NCBI GenBank assembly: GCA_052315415.1
Contig: JBLSDH010000021.1
Location: 1-17,547 of the forward strand
Origin: Cuniculiplasma sp052315415
GTDB taxonomy: Archaea > Thermoplasmatota > Thermoplasmata > Thermoplasmatales > Thermoplasmataceae
Length of the DNA stretch: 17,547 bases
Direction of reading: 5' to 3'
Part shown: piece after piece, positions 14,957 to 17,547 of the stretch
Position numbering within the stretch: position 1 is the stretch's first letter
Layout: every line of letters starts with the position of its first letter
Translations under genes and position numbers: made by a program
Notes under the pieces: model-generated
The model's input: only the letters and a program-made list of their open reading frames with translations
What the model was told of the DNA's origin: nothing
Database searches by the model: none

Positions 14957-15538
14957 AGCAGCGTCTCGGTTATAAACGCTTAAACCAGCATTGTGGTTTC
15001 AACAATTCCTTTTGGATCAAATCAGTATGGAGCAGCCTTTGATTCATCCAACGGACACATTTATGTCATAATGCTATTTCCAGAATCTATAAGTATCATA
15101 TCTCCTAGAAAACTTGTTGAATCCTATGCCGTAACATTCATAGAATCAGGTCTTCAATCAGGAACATCATTGTCTGTAACTGGTAGTAACTCTTGAGGGA
15201 ATAACTGAATCATCCCTATCAGTTATTATAACATTCACAGAGCACAATAGAACATACTCATATAGGGTCACAAATGCATCGGGATATTCAGTATCGCAAT
15301 CATACGGTTCAGTAACCATAAATTATACTTACGAATCTACTGGTAAATCTAGATCTTCCGGAATATCTGGTATAGAATTCTACGGCATCATAGATGAGGT
15401 AGTTTCCATTGCAGTTATAGGTTCTGCAGTTGCACTTATAAGGAAGAGAAAAAAGTCTATTCCATCAGTTTTTCGAAACTTAGCCTATACTGAAGAAGGT
15501 CTTTTTTATGGAAGAACGTGTATATACTTAATTAAATA
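14957..15538 (+). pseudogene. Truncated, frameshifted propeller surface-protein gene
   Basis: The remnant starts inside a YVTN blade (VVSTIPFGSNQYGAAFDSSN, then GHIYVI), runs into the module start YAVTFIESGLQSGTSLSVT, and then loses frame near 15190. In the next frame it continues as TFTEHNRTYSYRVTNASGYS, then VSQSYGSVTINYTYE. It ends in a transmembrane helix (IIDEVVSIAVIGSAVALI) and the basic anchor RKRKK, with a tail to a stop near 15536. This is the same architecture as the genes at 3197 and 15976, with most blades and modules deleted. It lies about 440 bp upstream of the intact paralogue, suggesting a tandem pair of which one died. Confidence 0.75.
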
Positions 15539-15539
15539 A

Positions 15540-15945
15540 TTTGATACTCCTTATACTCAACTAAATTTAGCCCTAAAGATTTTAATTAAATTTTCTCCTT
15601 TCATTATTTCTTTTTTTAAATTCAAATTAAAAAACTAATTCTTTCTTTTAACAAATTAGTAAGATTTTTCAAATTTCCAACCCAGCTTTTATTTAACAGA
15701 TTTAAATTATTTCTTTACTGGAAGAAGAACAAAGGCGTATTAAATTTGACCTATTCATTTACTTTCTTGTGATCTTTTATTCAGTGGTTTCAAAAAAAAG
15801 AAGCAAATTCCTAACAGTATATAACAAAAACTTATTTCATTTATACAAACTTCTTAAGAAGAATCTTGAACAGGAAACAAAAAAATATTATGTAATAATA
15901 AACTTTTATATTAATAACTTCAATGTAATTTTGCAAGCGAATAAA
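15540..15945. other. AT-rich spacer upstream of the propeller gene
   Basis: About 400 bp, extremely A/T-rich. It holds an inverted repeat ACTAATT/AATTAGT (15634-15660) around a T-rich loop. The 61-codon open frame at 15769-15954 is Lys/Asn/Tyr/Phe-rich, as expected for random AT-rich sequence, and has no start signals, so I do not call it a gene. Confidence 0.45.
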
Positions 15946-15948
15946 AGA

Positions 15949-15957
15949 TTTTAAATA
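15949..15957 (+). promoter_or_regulatory. Putative TATA box for the 15976 gene
   Basis: The element ttttaaata is centred about 23 bp upstream of ATG 15976, compatible with a leaderless transcript. No Shine-Dalgarno motif is present. Confidence 0.4.
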
Positions 15958-15975
15958 ACATGCGTATTTCACAAT

Positions 15976-17547
15976 ATGAGAAGGATCTCAATTCCAAGGA
16001 AGATTACATTGCCACAGGTATTTGTAGCTATTGTTATCTTTTCTTTTCTGGCGGCTTCTGTTCAAGCTTCAGTTGGTCAATTTAACAACAACATCTCCAC
16101 CTCTAAAGGTATAAATGTCTCATCATTGGTTCAGGTAAAAAATTATACAGAAACTGGTTTTGTGAAATACACTCTTTTGTTGTTTAACAACACACTCTTA
16201 AATGGTAATGTATACACTAAAAATTGTGATATATGCCCATTCGATGCAACATTCGATTCGTCAACTGGTAACGTATATGCCATAAATTATCATTCCAACA
16301 CGGTTTCAGTAATAAACGATACCACAAACAAAGTTATTTCAACGATTTCAGTGGGAACAAATCCAGAAGAAGCAGCATTCGATTCGTCAACTGGTAACGT
16401 ATATGTAACGAATTTTGGATCAAGTAGCGTTTCAGTAATAAACGATACCACAAACAAAGTTATTTCAACGATTTCAGTGGGAACAAATCCAGTTGGTGTA
16501 GCCTTCGATTCTTTTGACAGTGATATTTACGTAGCGAATCTTAATTCTAACACAGTCTCAGTGATAAACGGTTCCACAAACACTGTCATTTCAACGATTT
16601 CAGTTGGAAAAACCCCATTTGGGGTAGCTTTCGACTTATTCAACGGTAACTTATATGTTACAAACGAAAATGCTAACACAGTCTCAGTGATAAACGGCTA
16701 TGCAAACACTGTCATTTCAACGATTTCAGTAGGTGCAAATCCAGATGGAATAACCTTTGATTCATCCAACGGGTATATTTATGTTGATAATTATAATTCT
16801 AATACAGTCTCAGTTATAAACCCAGCAACAAACACTGTCATTTCAACTATTTCAGTCGGATCCGTTCCAAATGGGATAGATTTTGCTTCATCCAATGGAT
16901 ATATTTATGTTTCTAATTCTGGTTCTAATACAGTCTCAGTGATAAACGGCTCTACAAACACTGTCATTTCAACTATTTCAGTAGGTGCAAATCCAGTCGG
17001 AATAACCTTTGATTCATCCAATGGGTACATCTATGTAGTAAACTTTTATTCAGGTTCAGTAAGTATCATACCTACAATAAAACAACTTTACTATTATTGT
17101 GCCAATTTTACAGAATCGGGTCTTCCATCAGGAGCACCATGGTATGTCAACATCACAAATCATGATTCAGGTCCAATAACAGGAACATCCTATTCATTAT
17201 CTTTACCAAACGGAACATACACATACACAATAGGAACAACCAACAAGTTATATCATGCCAATGAAGGATCATTCACTGTAAATGGTTCTAAATCAAATAA
17301 CACAATAATGGTTTCCTTCTCATTGGTAACATATACAGTAACATTCATAGAAACAGGAATAGAATCAGGGCAGTCATGGAATGTTGACATAAATGGTGTT
17401 ACACACACAGTTACAGGATCATTCTTAACACTTTCAGGAACAAATGGAACATCATTCACATACAGTATAGTGAACTCATCCAGTTACTACGTAACAGGTG
17501 TGACCACCGGTGATGTCATCATAAATGGAAATGACATCACAGTAACA
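15976..17547 (+). CDS. Secreted seven-bladed YVTN beta-propeller surface protein (partial, runs off the right edge)
   Basis: At least 524 residues are open to the window end with no stop. Residues 1-35 form a signal peptide or anchor: a basic start (MRRISIPRK), then hydrophobic QVFVAIVIFSFLAASVQA. Residues about 90-368 hold seven 42-residue YVTN repeats of the form 'P.G.(A/T)FDSSNG.(I/V)YV.N..SNTVSVIN..TNTVISTISVG'. The seventh is closed by a degenerate strand, and an N-terminal segment (NNTLLNGNVY) could complete the ring. From about residue 376 the module starting ANFTESGLPSGAPWYV begins, and from about 453 a second one (VTFIETGIESGQSWNV). By analogy with the gene at 3197, further modules and a C-terminal anchor should lie beyond the edge. 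Many Asn-x-Ser/Thr sites suggest N-glycosylation. The likely role is a surface scaffold or adhesin; the ligand is unknown. Confidence 0.9.
   Translation, partial: MRRISIPRKITLPQVFVAIVIFSFLAASVQASVGQFNNNISTSKGINVSSLVQVKNYTETGFVKYTLLLFNNTLLNGNVYTKNCDICPFDATFDSSTGNVYAINYHSNTVSVINDTTNKVISTISVGTNPEEAAFDSSTGNVYVTNFGSSSVSVINDTTNKVISTISVGTNPVGVAFDSFDSDIYVANLNSNTVSVINGSTNTVISTISVGKTPFGVAFDLFNGNLYVTNENANTVSVINGYANTVISTISVGANPDGITFDSSNGYIYVDNYNSNTVSVINPATNTVISTISVGSVPNGIDFASSNGYIYVSNSGSNTVSVINGSTNTVISTISVGANPVGITFDSSNGYIYVVNFYSGSVSIIPTIKQLYYYCANFTESGLPSGAPWYVNITNHDSGPITGTSYSLSLPNGTYTYTIGTTNKLYHANEGSFTVNGSKSNNTIMVSFSLVTYTVTFIETGIESGQSWNVDINGVTHTVTGSFLTLSGTNGTSFTYSIVNSSSYYVTGVTTGDVIINGNDITVT
16246..17070 (+). 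repeat. Tandem 126-bp repeats encoding propeller blades
   Basis: The propeller is encoded by about seven tandem units of 126 bp (42 codons). Units 1 and 2 share a 64-nt block with no differences (16303-16366 and 16429-16492) and a second 29-nt identical block (16251-16279 and 16377-16405). Later units differ at many third positions. The exact blocks point to recent duplication or conversion between the first two blades. Confidence 0.85.

Noticed and set aside
15769..15954. 61-codon open frame before the propeller gene
   Set aside because: Lys/Asn/Phe/Tyr-rich composition typical of AT-rich noncoding DNA; no promoter or ribosome site.
16246..17070. Regular repeats that might suggest a CRISPR-like array
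   Set aside because: The 126-bp units are in frame and encode propeller blades, with no spacer/repeat division.
17253..17459. Minus-strand open frame at the right end
   Set aside because: Lies opposite the module-encoding part of the intact surface gene.

Overview
The window looks like an accessory, partly decaying stretch of an archaeal chromosome, most likely from a Thermoplasmatales-type acidophile (Cuniculiplasma/Ferroplasma-like; the order is inference and the genus is not fixed). The grounds are: TATA boxes 23-30 bp upstream of start codons, implying leaderless mRNAs; a tRNA-Cys with U73 and no encoded CCA; a signal peptidase with the archaeal Ser/His signature; and large secreted YVTN beta-propeller proteins carrying repeated 'ESGLPSG..W.V' modules and a C-terminal membrane anchor, a surface-protein style common in Thermoplasmata.

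Layout. 1-616 (-) is an IS256-type transposase broken by in-frame stops, followed by another broken reading frame (about 778-974, -). At 1084-1674 (+) is an intact gene for a possible LURP-one/scramblase-like protein, followed by an intact tRNA-Cys (1777-1848). 1975-2925 (-) is a second, unrelated DDE transposase remnant, and 2941-3123 (+) is a short reading frame with one internal stop. 3197-5092 (+) encodes a secreted, membrane-anchored propeller protein. A divergent pair of small membrane-protein genes follows (5482-5760 - and 5869-6300 +), then a multi-pass membrane protein (6888-7547 +). The segment about 7838-8395 is a decayed second copy of the 3' half of the 1084 gene together with its tRNA-Cys. 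More gene debris follows (8483-9030).

From 9684 to about 12000, all on the minus strand, lies a compact group of five membrane-protein genes. It ends in a signal peptidase of archaeal type preceded by a large multi-pass domain. Internal genes of this group use Shine-Dalgarno sites, whereas isolated genes look leaderless. 12.0-13.1 kb holds only fragments. 13103-14314 (-) is a complete cytochrome P450 of bacterial soluble type. 14957-15538 (+) is the broken C-terminal part of a propeller surface protein, and 15976 to the right edge (+) is an intact paralogue whose first two blades were homogenised recently at the DNA level.

The genes do not form one obvious pathway. The common themes are the cell surface and membrane (propeller proteins, signal peptidase cluster, small membrane proteins), duplication followed by decay, and IS scars. 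The most interesting points are the gene-plus-tRNA segmental duplication, the signal peptidase/membrane-domain cluster, and the birth and death of propeller paralogues.
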